DNA of 64,000 nucleotides from Alisma plantago-aquatica. Its lineage: Eukaryota > Streptophyta > Magnoliopsida > Alismatales > Alismataceae. The translations under genes were made by a program, and so were the position numbers. The stretch covers positions 567,396,406 to 567,460,405 of the forward strand of contig OY856410.1 of NCBI GenBank assembly GCA_963693085.1, read 5' to 3'. Position 1 is the stretch's first letter. Each line of letters opens with the position of its first letter. Below are positions 48,673 through 60,531 of this stretch, one piece after another. The notes under the pieces are model-generated. The model was not told the DNA's origin and made no database searches. It saw only the letters and a program-made list of their open reading frames with translations.

Positions 48673-49184
48673 ACTGGGAAAATTTTCAATTGTCTCACCC
48701 TCGTGGGATTCAACTTTTTAGAAAATCACCGAAGAAGAAGCAGAAACCCTATAGTGGGTGAGCAATAGTAGCAGCAGCAACAATTGCAAGGACAACAGTG
48801 ATCCTCAGGTGGAGACACTGTCTGTCATGTCATGTATATAGAGAGTTCTATGTGTCGTCTCTATACTCTCAGGTCCTAGGAGTCAGTAGATAGTTTAATG
48901 TTGATCTGAGATTTTAGCTTGATGCCTCGAGATTTTTGTATACTACTTATGTACAATTTAACATGGCAGTTAATGTTTATGACTCTCGAGATGATGTGAT
49001 ACAGAGATGTGATGATGAACCAGATTGTACATAACTTACTTTGGTTTTTTATGAAAGATTTTTTCAGTTTATGGATCTCTTTGTAAAAAGTTTTAATCTT
49101 TAGTGATTTTCAGTAATTCCACTACTAACGATACGCTTCCACATTAGTTAATCTTGGTTTTGTGAATTGTACACCACAATTAAG

Positions 49185-49196
49185 TGGTATCAGAGC
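49185..49196 (+). promoter_or_regulatory. Element C primer-binding site
   Basis: TGGTATCAGAGC, followed by the same tctaggttcgctgagtc as in element B. Confidence 0.95.
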
Positions 49197-49312
49197 TCTA
49201 GGTTCGCTGAGTCTACAGAGACATAGGATTAAGGTTGTTGAGTATATTCTAGTGTCTTCCAATCATCTAATAGTGTCTTCTACTCATATAGGAGGAGAAG
49301 AAGAAACTTAAG

Positions 49313-52300
49313 ATGTCTGGATCACACAAGGAACATGCTGCCGAGAGCAGCGTTGCTGCACTAGGAAGAGGTGCAGGAGAACATGATAGGGAGGATCCCA
49401 TACCTGAACCACCCCAGTTCAATCAAGCTGACATGGGGAATCCAGCCTTCCAAGCCATGTTTGGGCAGTTTATGGCTGCCATGACTCACATGATAGATAG
49501 GATGCCAATACCTGCACCCAGGGCACCTACCCACCATGAAGGCCAGGGAACCGGCAAGACGTTTGAATGACTTTGTCGGGTTGGAGCCACAGAATATGCG
49601 GGGACAGGTGACCCAGCAGATGCTGACATGTAGCTGATTGAACTAGAGAAGGCCTTTAGAATCCTTAACATCCCAGAAGCTGAGAAGGTTAGACATGCAG
49701 TGTACCTTCTTAAGGGGAGTGTTGGTCACTGGTGGACCATAGAAGAGGGAAAAAGGCTAGGTGTGGAGATCGAATGGGAAGTATTCTGATGAGATTTCAT
49801 CAATAGATACTTTCCTAAGATGTTCCTAGATGAGAAGATCTCTCAGTTTGAGAGGTTAAGACAAGGACCAATGAACATTAGCGAGTATGAGGCTAAGTTC
49901 ATGGAGATTTTGTGGTTCTGTCTGCATATGGCAACTACAGATGAAGAAAGGATTCAGCATTTTGAGAAAGGGTTAAACGCTGATTTGACCACTCTTGTGT
50001 CTGCTCTGGAGGACAGGGAGAGATTTGATACTTTTGTGGAGTCTATCAAACAGATAGAGAGGTCTGTGACGGAGAAGTGACAGACTAAGAACAAGAAAGC
50101 GTACCCCCAGATTCAAGGAATCTCAACTAAAAGTTTTAAGAAACCGAGGTTTTCTTCACCAACACCACCACCAAGGTTCAATACCCAGACATAGTGGACG
50201 TCAAATAGGGGTAGAGGTCGAAGCTTACCACCAGAAGGAGCCCACAGCTCAGCATCAGTGTCGGTAATAGGACCATCCAAACCACAGCCAGGGAATGGAA
50301 GTTGCTTCATATGTGGAAAGATGGGGCATCTGATGAAGGATTGTAGAGCCAGAGAAGCAAGTGTGACTCAACCCCAGAGGCAGAGTCAGTAAGGCTCTCA
50401 AAGGTGACCGTTTCCAAGTGGTGCAAGAGGACGTGGATAAGCATCCCAAGCTGGATCATCGGCACCCAGTAATCGAGCACCGAGTCAACCACAGGCAACA
50501 GCGAGATTCTATGCGATGAATCTACCTGATGCAGTAGTCAACCCTCAAGTTGTAACAAGTCAGATGGAATTGTTTTATTCTGATTTGTCTACATCCTGCG
50601 TCGTATCTGTTTTAATTGATCCGGGTGCTACGCATTCCTTCATCACTCGAAGAGTGATTCTTGACTACAATATGACAGTTGGTCATAGGGAAGAGAGTTT
50701 GAAGTTAGAAACTCCTTTGATGGTATCTGATGTGTTGCGGGAAGTGTGTTCTCCCTGCATTATTTTCTTTTCTGAACATCACATTCAAGTGGATCTTATA
50801 CCCCTTGAGATGCACGAGTTTGATATAATCCTCGGGATGGATACCTTAGAAAGGTACAAGGTTGTCTTAGATTGTGAATCCAAGCAAGCTATGTTCACAG
50901 ATAATAGTGACACATGGATCTCTCAAGGAGATAGAAAGATTCTTCCAACTTGTCTTGTGTCAGCTATGGTAGCTGAGAAGCTGATGAGGCAAGGATGTTT
51001 TGCATTCTTAGCCCATGTGGTAGATACCACCATGGAGAGCCCTCATCCTTCTGAAGTTCCTATAGTCAGGGAATTTGAAGATGTATTTCCTGAAGAACTT
51101 CCAGGTGTTCCTCTGCCTCAAGAATTTGATTTTGAGATTAATTTAATCTCGGGCACGCAACCTATAGCCCAAACACCGTATAGGATGGTGCCTGTTGAGA
51201 TGGCAGAGTTGAAGAAACAACTGCAAGAGTTGCTTGAGAAGGGCTTTATCTGACCGAGTGCTTCACCCTGGGGTGCTCTGGTCCTCTTTGTTAAAAAGAA
51301 GGATGGGTCTATGCGATTATGCATCGATTATAGACAGATAAATAAAGTAACCATAAAGAATAAGTATCCTTTGCCAAGGATTGATTATTTGTTCGACCAG
51401 TTGCGTGGTGCAACTGTCTTTTCTAAGATAGATCTGAGGTCAGGATACCATCAGCTACGTATTAAGGAGGGTGACATACCCAAGTCTGCCTTTAGGACAA
51501 GGTATGGTCACTATGAGTTCACAGTTATGTCGTTTGGACTAACTAATGCACCAGCTTCATTCATGGAACTCATGAATAGAATCTTTCGACCTTTTCTTGA
51601 TCAGTCAGTAGTCATCTTCATAGATGACATCCTGATCTACAGTAGAGATTCTCAACAGCATGAGCAACACCTCCGTCAGGCTCTAACTTTTCTAAGAGAG
51701 CATAAGTTATATGCTAAGTTTAGCAAGTGTGAGTTCTGGTTACCAGAAGTTTCCTTTCTTGGACACGTAATATCTGCTTCGGGTATTCATGTTGACCCTA
51801 AAAAGGTAGAATCTATCCTACAATGGGAACATCCGAAGACACCAATGGAGATTCGCAGTTTCTTAGGGTTGTCAGGCTATTACAAGAGGTTCATTAAGAA
51901 CTTCAGTTCTATAGATTTACCCTTAACCAAGTTGACTAGGAAAGATATTCCTTTTGTCTGGAATGACAAGTGTCAACAATCTTTTCAGTTGCTGAAAGAA
52001 AGGTTGATAAGTGCACATGTATTGGTGTTACCTGAACAAGGAAAAGGGTATATAGTTTCTGTGATGCATCTAAGAATGGACTAGGATGTGTGTTGATGTA
52101 GGATAAGCAAGTGATTTCTTTTGCTTCTTGACAACTTAAGAAACACGAGGAGAATTATCCAACACATGATCTAGAGCTAGCTATTATAGTCCATGCTTTG
52201 AAGATCTGGACACATTATCTCTATGGAGAGACATTCCAGATTTTCACAGACCATAAGAACCTAAAGTACATCTTTTCTCGGCATGAGCTAAACATGAGGC

Positions 52301-52402
52301 AACGCCGCTGGATGGAGTTAATCAAGGACTACAATTGTACAATTGATTATCATCCAGGGAAGGCCAATGTAGTTGATGATGCTTTGAGTAGGAAATCAGC
52401 AA
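49313..52402 (+). pseudogene. Element C gag-pol, decayed and truncated
   Basis: Starts MSGSHKEHAAESS. Gag carries stops at 49568 (CGA to TGA), 49631 (TAG for Trp), 49787 and 49790 (tandem TGA) and 50078, with more around 50190-50440. The zinc knuckle CFICGKMGHLMKDC is intact. Protease IDPGATHSF and its downstream region are open at 50516-51253, then TGA in 'FIRPS'. RT is open at 51311-52084 with FIDDILIYS intact. A one-base deletion near 52058 shifts RNase H, and TAG (LMQDKQ) and TGA (SRQL) follow. Reading recovers through [10 protein letters not shown] and [11 protein letters not shown] until it leaves pol at about 52400. Confidence 0.9.
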
Positions 52403-52777
52403 TAGTTTGGAAGTCCTTTGAGTAAGGTTGAAGACTCTTTGTATTGGATAGGTAAGTCCTTTGTTTGGTCATGTATTGTAAGTCTTATGAATGAATATAA
52501 GAATGCAATAGTTTGGAAGTCCTAGAGGTTGACCTCTCTAGGCAAGTGGACTGACACACTTCTAGTTTGAAGTGTGGAACCACTCTAAATAGCTTGTCTA
52601 TTGATGTATGTTCAATCTCTCTCATCCTTGCTATGTATGTTTTAGTTGCACTAAATTACCTATTTAGCAACCTTATCTTGTCATATATCTTGAAGGTTTA
52701 ATGAGTTTTGTTTAAGTGCTTTCAGCTCTATTCACCCCCCCCTCTAGAGCATCTAATCACCCATCTAGGATACAACA
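52403..52777 (+). mobile_element. Element D partial LTR (3' quarter)
   Basis: Matches the last roughly 350 bp of the complete LTRs (aaggttgaagactctttg... to the end, CAACA). The first 16-20 bases (aatagtttggaagtcctt) match a different part of the LTR (near 52507 and 57000), so the junction with element C is rearranged. Confidence 0.85.
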
Positions 52778-52779
52778 AT

Positions 52780-52791
52780 TGGTATCAGAGC
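52780..52791 (+). promoter_or_regulatory. Element D primer-binding site, unit 1
   Basis: TGGTATCAGAGC, 2 nt after the LTR end, followed by gggtcttctcc. Confidence 0.95.
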
Positions 52792-52828
52792 GGGTCTTCT
52801 CCAAGCATAATTCCACAAGTAGGAGAAT

Positions 52829-53775
52829 ATGGGTGACTATGAAGATGGGCAAACTTCAAAGAGAGCAATAGAAGGAAACAAGAGAGAAAAAGGGATCACA
52901 AAGGCTCCATCAACAAATGAAAGCACTAGTGGAAGATCTAGTGAATGTGAAGATGGAAGATGCCATTGCGCCCTCATGACAAGCTCAATTGAAGATTTAA
53001 ATGAGGTAAATTTAAGTGTTGAGATTCAAACAAATGCTTATCTTAGTCAACTAAATGCTCTTAAATTTGTGAATTCTAGCTTGCTTGATAAGATTAAATT
53101 TTAGAATCTCAACCTTCTATGACTATTTCATATATAGAGCTTGCTACTACTATTGTTTCTCTCCCTATTGTTTCTTATGCTCTTAAATGTGCTTATGAGA
53201 GTCAATAGCTTACTTTGCAAGGAATAGAATGTGTAGATAAAGTTTATCCTTCAAAGATTACTTGTCTTGTATATGAACTTGCTTCCTTGCATAGTAGTGT
53301 AATTGCTCTTGACCCTCATACTATCTTTTCTTATAGAGAGAAAGTTTTTGATGCTCTATCTTGTGATAAAGATTCTTATATGACTAAAGATGTTTGCTTA
53401 GAAATCTATGTTGTGCATGCTAGAGATGATATGAATCTATTGTGTTTTACCTTTACTTCTCTTATGCATGACAATCATAGTTTGAGATCTTCTTTGCAAA
53501 GATTCTTAGGTGATAAAAAGAATCTTAATCAAATCCTAGACCATACTACCAAACAAATGGGTAGAGATGGCATTGGACTTGATAGTAGTCAAGGGAACAA
53601 CAAAGATAAAGGACCTCCATTATTCCATGGAGAATCCTCTAGTTCCAAGACTATGGGCACATGTAATTATTGCAATGAAATTAGTCATTATTCTACTTGT
53701 TGTCCTTTTAGGAAAGCACCCAAGAGCAATAGGACTTGGGTTGCTAAACTAACCCCTCCGGACCCAAAAACATGA
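52829..53775 (+). pseudogene. Element D Gag-like protein, unit 1
   Basis: Starts MGDYEDGQTSKRAIEGNKRE. It would be about 315 residues. The frame is broken by loss of one T in ttttagaatctc (ORF ends at 53104) and by the shared TAG after CAYESQ. From about 53215 it is open: QGIECVDKVYPSKITCLVYE, then the C-terminal knuckle CNYCNEISHYSTCC (from 53662), which keeps CX2CX4HX4C, and ends WVAKLTPPDPKT. The end resembles Gag of SIRE-type copia elements (CCHC followed by a W-V-x-K tail); that is family-level recognition by eye. Only this unit keeps an intact knuckle. Confidence 0.7.
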
Positions 53776-55665
53776 TTGGGGACCATTTCATCTTTCTTCT
53801 TGTAGGTACTTACAAATGGATTGACTTGAGCTATTGAATTGCAAATTGACTTCTCAATCCACATGAAAGAAGAAAGGTGAGACGTGTAGAGGGTGACAAC
53901 AAGTGGAAAAAGCAATGGTAAGAACAAAGGTAATGTTTTTATTGCTTATAACCAATCCTAACTTGTTTTGTCAAGATGGTATGCACTATACATATGGTTT
54001 TTGAGTCAAAAGTGGTATTTTGTGTTTCTTTTCGCACTCTTGATCAAAAACTGTTTCTAATGCTTCTATAGTGCATTACTAACTTGCTTAGACATGTTTG
54101 GATATGGTTTGTATATTTAATATGCCTTTAAATATGTTTTCATGGAATATATGTGCTTCTTTACAGTTGATTTGTCGGCCGAGTTTGCCCTATTGAAACT
54201 CGACTGATAGGCACCAATGGGTGTTGCCAACATCTGTCATCGGTTGAGTTGTCAATGCACAGAACTCGACCGATAACACTATGCACAGAATATAAATTTG
54301 GCTTATTGAATGAGAATTTCCCTATCAACTAGATTTTCTCAACCAATAGCCTTATTCTTTGGAACTCTCATTTGGTACCTTTATATAATCATATTGCCAT
54401 GTTCTAAATTGCCTATCTTGCTTACAATTCTATCTCTCTAATTGCTCTAATTTGGTATATCTATATGTTGCAATTACTTGCTTTGAGTTGTTTTGTAGGT
54501 TTTATTGATGATCTCTTTGGATCTCTTGGTTGTGTCTTAAATTGTTTCCGTTGTGCTCTAACTTGCTGCATCTATCTAGGTGTATATCTTGTTTTGATAC
54601 AACCTTGAGGTTCTTAGGGGTAATCATCTTATGGTAAATGATGCATATTTGTATTGAGTTATATCCTTTCATGCTTCTAAAATTGCATATCTCTTTGTTT
54701 GGATATATCTCTTCATCTACTCATAGCTTGCTGTATCTTGTGTATCTTTTAGTATCTGTTTCTATGATCTAGATCCTACTAGTAGTCCTAACTTGTGATA
54801 TCATCTACTAGTAGTTCATATACATGTAGTTCTAACCTTGTTTATGATTGGCATCTTTGCTCATCTATATGTTATGCTTGTATCTTGTCACATACATGCT
54901 CAAGCTTGTTCCTTGAATTGCATATCTACTATCTTGAGTTTCTTGCATAACATTGTGATGCAGGGTACATAGATCTACATTGCATGTAGAAATTGGAGTG
55001 TTTTTGGATTTTATGCAGATTTGCTCCAATTTCAGTTTTTGGTGCAAGACTAGTGTTTTTCATGCAGAAACTACCTTCTGAGAAAGACTCATTGCTATGC
55101 AATGAGCTCTGATAGTTTTTGGTCAAAATCCGTCATCTTGAGGGTCAAAATTATGTTTTATTGTTTTTCTGCAGCACCTTATCTTGCATCTTTTAGGTTG
55201 TTCAAGTATATGCTTTAACTTGCTTTTCTTTGTATTCTTGGACAAACCCCTATCTGTGCTCTTCTACTCTCGTTATATATATTTGTGTTATCCCCTTTCT
55301 CTTTAACAAGTGATGTTTCTTATTTCTTCATAAGCCCTCTTTTTGAAATGACAAATGGGGAGAAAGATATGTCTTCTTTTAAAAGAGGAAGAAGGCATGT
55401 CTTACATGAAGAAGAGAAGCACGTTCATGTAAAGGGAGTAGGTAAAAGGAGAGAAGACATATATGTATAGAACATATATGAGTAGAAGACATAGTATTCT
55501 ATAAATGTTATGAAAGCTAACCATGCAGGAGAAATAGCATCAATTGAGGGGGAGCATTTGAGCTCAATCCTATTGAAACCCCTAGGTTTCTCCGAAGGTA
55601 TGATTTTACTTGAAATCTTTCAATACATTTATGGAATGGTTTGTCATCTTCAAAAAGGGGGAGAT
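53776..55665 (+). other. Element D non-coding internal tail, unit 1
   Basis: About 1.9 kb without a coding frame between gag and the LTR. It carries two hairpins (54173-54275) of the CGGTCGAGTT...AACTCGACCG type and ends in the polypurine tract aaaaagggggaga (55653-55664). Confidence 0.8.
54173..54275 (+). repeat. Two CGGTCGAGTT-type hairpins, unit 1 internal
   Basis: tcggccgagttt...aaactcgactga and tcggttgagtt...aactcgaccga. Arms of about 11-12 bp flank loops of about 10-12 bases. Confidence 0.85.
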
Positions 55666-56026
55666 TGTTGACTCAAGGTCAATTAGGTCAATGTTGACTC
55701 ACGTCTAAATTGACTAAACCCATGTTTTGATGATGACTAACCATTCCACATATTGGTGTCTAATGTCTCTACTTGAGTGATTTCAGATTAGGTATAGACA
55801 CACTCCAATTGCCCTAACTTGCGCATACTAAATTGGAGAAAAGACAAGTCAAAAGTCATACAAGTGCACGTTTTTCTAATATGATGTATATCCATTAGAA
55901 TCATGTTGTAAATCACTCGTAATGATTGTATGACTTGTAATTAAGCTTAGAAAAATATCAGGAGCACTTAGATCGAATATTAGAGCACTTTAGATGCATC
56001 TTTGAAAATTGATTACATGCACTTTG

Positions 56027-56253
56027 TCGGTCGAGTTTCCCAGCCTAAAAACTCGACCGATCATCCTTGATCAATTTTCTGGAGATTGCATCGGTCGAGT
56101 TGTGTTTACACAGAACTCGACCGATGCACTAATTGACCAAATTGATTTTCATTGGTCGGTCAAGTTTCCTCAGGACAAACTCGACCGATGGTCTGAATAT
56201 CGGCTTTGTCTTTTACTCTATCAGATGAGTTACCCTTATAGAAACTCGACCGA
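56027..56253 (+). repeat. Four CGGTCGAGTT hairpins in D LTR 1
   Basis: Four inverted repeats in 227 bp. The second has 14-bp perfect arms, GCATCGGTCGAGTT and its complement (56089-56127). The fourth has a decayed left arm (tcagatgagtt) that is intact in LTR 2. Confidence 0.92.
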
Positions 56254-56391
56254 TTGCACTGTACAAAAAAGTGTAGAAAAGTGCTTCTAGCCGTTGTGGA
56301 GTTGCAACAAGTGAAAATAGATCTGTTGCAAGCCACAAAACGGCTAGTTTTCGTTCACAAGTGTTCCCAAAGGCTAAGAGGCATCCCCAGC

Positions 56392-56400
56392 TATAAATAG
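56392..56400 (+). promoter_or_regulatory. TATA box, D LTR 1
   Basis: TATAAATAG in ccagctataaataggacccc, about 140 bp after the hairpin cluster. Confidence 0.75.
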
Positions 56401-57271
56401 GACCCCTTGGGCTTCATTCCAAGGTTTAGCATTCATTACAAACTCTATGTGAGGCTCCTATTCTATAGTTGAGTGCTTACTACAGCCTCCTCTCTCTCTC
56501 TAAGCTTAATCACTTGCTACATCCATTAGAGTTAGTAGGAAATCTGTAAGAGAGCTAGTCCTACATGTATATCTTGTGAGGCTCTCACTTCCACCACCTT
56601 CCTATCTCTCATTTCCAATCATGAAGATGAAGGTTCTCTCTCTTGTCCAAGAGAGGTGAAGAAGAACAAGGGAAGGCATCCCTTAGTGAAGATCAAGACT
56701 GAAGACTTGGAGCTAGAGTGGGTAAGCCCTTAGAGAAGGCAGAAGACTCAAGCTGAAGTGGGTAAGACCTTAGTGGAAGCTTCTCCGAGTGAAGGTGAAG
56801 TCAAAGGCGGAAGATCCAAGAAGAGTGGGTAATTCCTGCAAGGCTGAATACTTGTGCAAGAGTGGGTAAGTCCTTGGAGAAGGTCGAAGACTCTTGCAAA
56901 GTGGGTAAGTCCTTGGTAAGGTTGAAGACTCTTTGTATTGGATAGGTAAGTCCTTTGTTTGGTCATGTATTGTAAGTCTTATGAATGAATATAAGAATGC
57001 AATAGTTTGGAAGTCCTAGAGATTGACCTCTCTAGGCAAGTGGACTGACACATTTCTAGTTTGAAGTGTGGAACCACTCTAAATAGCTTGTCTATTGGTG
57101 TATGTTCAATCTCTCTAATCCTTGCTATGTATGTTTTAGTTGCACTCAAATTACCTATTTAGCAACCTTATCTTGTCATATATCTTGAAGGTTTAATGAG
57201 TTTTTTTTAAGTGCTTTCAGCTCTATTCACCCCCCCTAGAGCATCTAATTACCCATCTAATATCCAACAAT

Positions 57272-57283
57272 TGGTATCAGAGC
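57272..57283 (+). promoter_or_regulatory. Element D primer-binding site, unit 2
   Basis: TGGTATCAGAGC, 2 nt after the LTR end. Confidence 0.95.
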
Positions 57284-57320
57284 GGGTCTTCTCCAAGCAT
57301 ACTTCCATAAGTAGGAGAAT

Positions 57321-58269
57321 ATGGGTGACTATGAAGATGGGCAACCTTCAAAGAGAGCAATAGAAGGAAACAAGAGAGAAAAAGGGATCACAAAGGCTCC
57401 ATCAACAAATGAAAGCACTAGTGGAAGATCTAGTGAATGTGAAGATGGAAGATACCATTGCGCCCTCATGACACGCTCAATTGAAGATTTAAATGAGGTA
57501 AATTCAAGTGTTGAGATTCAAACAAATGCTTATCTTAGTCAACTAAATGCTATTAAATTTGTGAATTCTAGCTTGCTTGATAAGATTAAGTTTTTAGAAT
57601 CTCAACCTTCTATGACTAGTTCATATATAGAGCTTGCTACTACTGTTGTTTCTCTCCCTATTGTTTCTTATGCTCTTAAATGTGCTTATGAGAGTCAATA
57701 GCTTACTTTGCAAGGAATAGAATGTGTAGATAAAGTTTATCCTTCAAAGATTACTTGTCTTGTATATGAACTTGCTTCCTTGCATAGTAATGTAATTGCT
57801 CTTGACCCTCATACTATCTTTTCTTATAGAGAGAAAGTTTTTGATGCTCTATCTTGTGATAAAGATTCTTATATGACTAAAGATGTTTGCTTAGAAATCT
57901 ATGTTGTGCATGCTAGAGATGATATGAATATATTGTGTTTTACCTTTTACTTCTCTTATGCATGACAATCATAGTTTGAGATCTTCTTTGCAAAGATTCT
58001 TTGGTGATAAAAAGAATCTTAATCAAATCCTAGACCATACTACCAAACAAATGGGTAGAGATGGCATTGGACTTGACTGTAGTCAAGGGAACAACAAAGA
58101 TAAAGGACCTCCATTATTCCATGGAGAATCCTCTAGTTCCAAGACTATGGGCACATGTAATTATTACAATGAAATTAGTCATTATTCTACTTGTTGTCCT
58201 TTTAGGAAATCACCCAAGAGCAATAGGACTTGGGTTGCTAAACTAACCCCTCCGGACCCAAAAACATGA
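57321..58269 (+). pseudogene. Element D Gag-like protein, unit 2
   Basis: Open from MGDYEDGQPSKRAIEGNKRE to CAYESQ (57701), then the TAG shared by all units. Beyond it the same frame continues LTLQGIECVDK... until one extra T near 57950 shifts it; the rest reads on to 58269. The knuckle is CNYYNEISHYSTCC: the second Cys is Tyr, so zinc binding would be lost. Longest intact N-terminal half in the array. Role as in unit 1. Confidence 0.7.
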
Positions 58270-60160
58270 TTGGGGACCATTTCATCTTTCTTCTTGTAGG
58301 TACTTACAAATGGATTGACTTGAGCTATTGAATTGCAAATTGACTTCTCAATCCACATGAAAGAAGAAAGGTGAGACGTGTAGAGGGTGACAACAAGTGG
58401 AAAAAGCAATGTTAAGAACAAAAGTAATGTTTTTATTGCTTATAACCAATCCTAACTTGTTTTGTCAAGATGGTATGCACTATACATATGGTTTTTGAGT
58501 CAAAAGTGGTATTTTGTGTTTCTCTTCACACTCTTGATCAAAAACTATTTCTAATGCTTCTATAGTGCATTACTAACTTGCTTAGACATGTTTGGATATG
58601 GTTTGTATATTTAACATGCCTTTAAATATGTTTTCATGAAATATATGTGCTTCTTAACAGTTGATCTGTCGGTCAAGTTTGCCCTATTGAAACTCGACCG
58701 ATAGGCACCAATGGGTGTTGCCAACAGCTGTCATCGGTCGAGTTGTCAATGCACAGAACTCGACCGATAACACTGTGCACAGAATATAAATTTGGCTTAT
58801 TGAATGAGAATTTCCCTCTCAACTAGATTTTCTCAACCAGCAGCCATATTATTTGGCACTCTCATTTGGTACCTTTATATATGCATATTGCCATGTTCTA
58901 AATTTCCTATCTTGATCACAATTCTATCTCTCTAATTGCTCTAATTTGGTATGTCTATATGTTGCAATTACTTGCTTTGAGTTGTTTTGTAGGTTTTAAT
59001 GATGATCTCTTTGGATCTCTTGGTTGTGACTTAAATTGTTTCCGTTGTGCTCTAACTTGCTACATCTATCTAGGTGTATATCTTGTTTTGATACAACCTT
59101 GAGGTTCTTAGGGGTAATCATCTTATGGTAAATGATGCATATTTGTATGTGAGTTATATCCTTTCATGCTTCTAAAATTGCATATCTCTTTGTTTGGATA
59201 TATCTCTTCATCTACTCATAGCTTGTTGTATCTTGTGTATATTTTGGTATCTGTTGCTATGATCTAGATCCTACTAGTAGTCCTAACTTGTGATATCATC
59301 TACTAGTAGTTCATATACATGTAGTTCTAACCTTGTTTATGATTGGCATCTTTTCTCATCTATATGCTATGCTTGTATCTTGTCTCATACATGCTCAAGC
59401 TTGTTCCTTGAATTGCATATCTACTACCTTGAGTTTCTTGCATAACATTGTGATGCAGGGTACATAGATCTACATTGCATGTAGAAATTGGAGTATTTTT
59501 GGATTTTATGCAGATTTGCTCCAATTTCAGTTTTTGGTGCAAGAATAGTGTTTTTCATGCAGAAACTACCTTCTGAGAAAGACTCATTGCTTCACGATGA
59601 GCTATGATGGTTTTTGGTCAAAATCCGTCATCTTGAGGGTCAAAATTATGTTTTATTGTTTTTCTACAACACCTTATCTTGCATCTTTTGGGTTGTTCAA
59701 GTATATGCTTTAACTTGCTTTTCTTTCTTTGCTTGGACAAGCCCCTATCTGTGCTCTTCTACTCTCTTTATATATATTTGTGTTATCTCCTTTCTCTTTA
59801 ACAAGTGATGTTTCTTATTTCTTCATAACCCCTCTTTTTTAAATGATAAAGGGGGAGAAAGATATGTCTTCTTTTAAAAGAGGAAGAAGGCATGTCTTAC
59901 ATGAAGAAGAGAAGCACGTTCATGTAAAGGGAGTAGGTAAAAGGGGAGAAGACATATATGTATAGAACATATATGAGTAGAAGACATAGTATTCTATAAA
60001 TGTTATGAAAGCTAACCATGCAGGTGAAATAGCATCAATTGAGGGGGAGCATATGAGCTCAATCCTATTGAAACCCCTAGGTTTCTCCGAAGGTATCATT
60101 TTACTTGAAAGCTTTCAATACATTTATGGAATGGTTTTTCATCTTCAAAAAGGGGGAGAT
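58270..60160 (+). other. Element D non-coding internal tail, unit 2
   Basis: Near-identical to unit 1's tail. Hairpins lie at 58669-58768 and a polypurine tract at 60148-60159. No coding frame. Confidence 0.8.
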
Positions 60161-60531
60161 TGTTGACTCAAGGTCAATCAGGTCAATGTTGACTCACGTC
60201 TAAATTGACTAAACCCGTGTTTTGATGATGACTAACCATTCCACATATTTGTGTCTAATGTCTCTACTTAAGTGATTTCAGATTAGGTATAGACACATTC
60301 CAATTGCCCTAACTTGTGCATATCAAATTGGAGAAAAGACAAGTCAAAAGTCATACAAGTGCACGTTTTTCTAATATGATGTATATCCATTAGAATCATG
60401 TTGTAAATCACTTGTAATGATTGTATGACTTGTAATTAAGCTTAGAAAAATATCAGGAGCACTTAGATCAAATATTAGAGCACTTTAGATGCATCTTTGA
60501 AAATTGATTACATGCACTTTGTCGGTCGAGT

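Larger units (their letters stand above)
44994..48721 (+). other. Predicted LTR leader intron, element C
   Basis: Donor attG|GTAAGAT at 44994 and acceptor ttcaactttttAG at 48720-48721. Both lie at positions homologous to those in A and B, anchored by ggccaa upstream and (t)catcttc...attcatgg downstream of the donor. Inferred only. Confidence 0.4.
43990..49178 (+). mobile_element. Element C 5' LTR (about 5.2 kb)
   Basis: Starts TGTAACATCCCTGACC and ends near ACACCACA, 6 nt before the primer site; the exact end is uncertain by a few bases. It contains a donor-like site at 44994, irregular palindromes (45380-46560), telo-boxes (46915-47310), a TA microsatellite, a block conserved with B (about 48120-48450), a stem-loop (48657) and an acceptor-like site (48721). 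No clear TATA box was found. Confidence 0.85.
43990..52402 (+). mobile_element. Element C: Tekay-type chromovirus, cut off after RNase H
   Basis: 5' LTR (5.2 kb), primer site and decayed gag-pol, ending abruptly at 'DALSRKSA' where D-array sequence begins. It shares LTR start, primer site and protein order with A and B. Integrase, chromodomain, polypurine tract and 3' LTR are absent. Confidence 0.9.
55666..57269 (+). mobile_element. Element D LTR, first complete copy (1604 bp)
   Basis: TGTTGACTCAAGG at the start, CCAACA at the end, polypurine tract before and primer site after. It includes four hairpins (56027-56253) and a TATA box at 56392. Confidence 0.92.
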
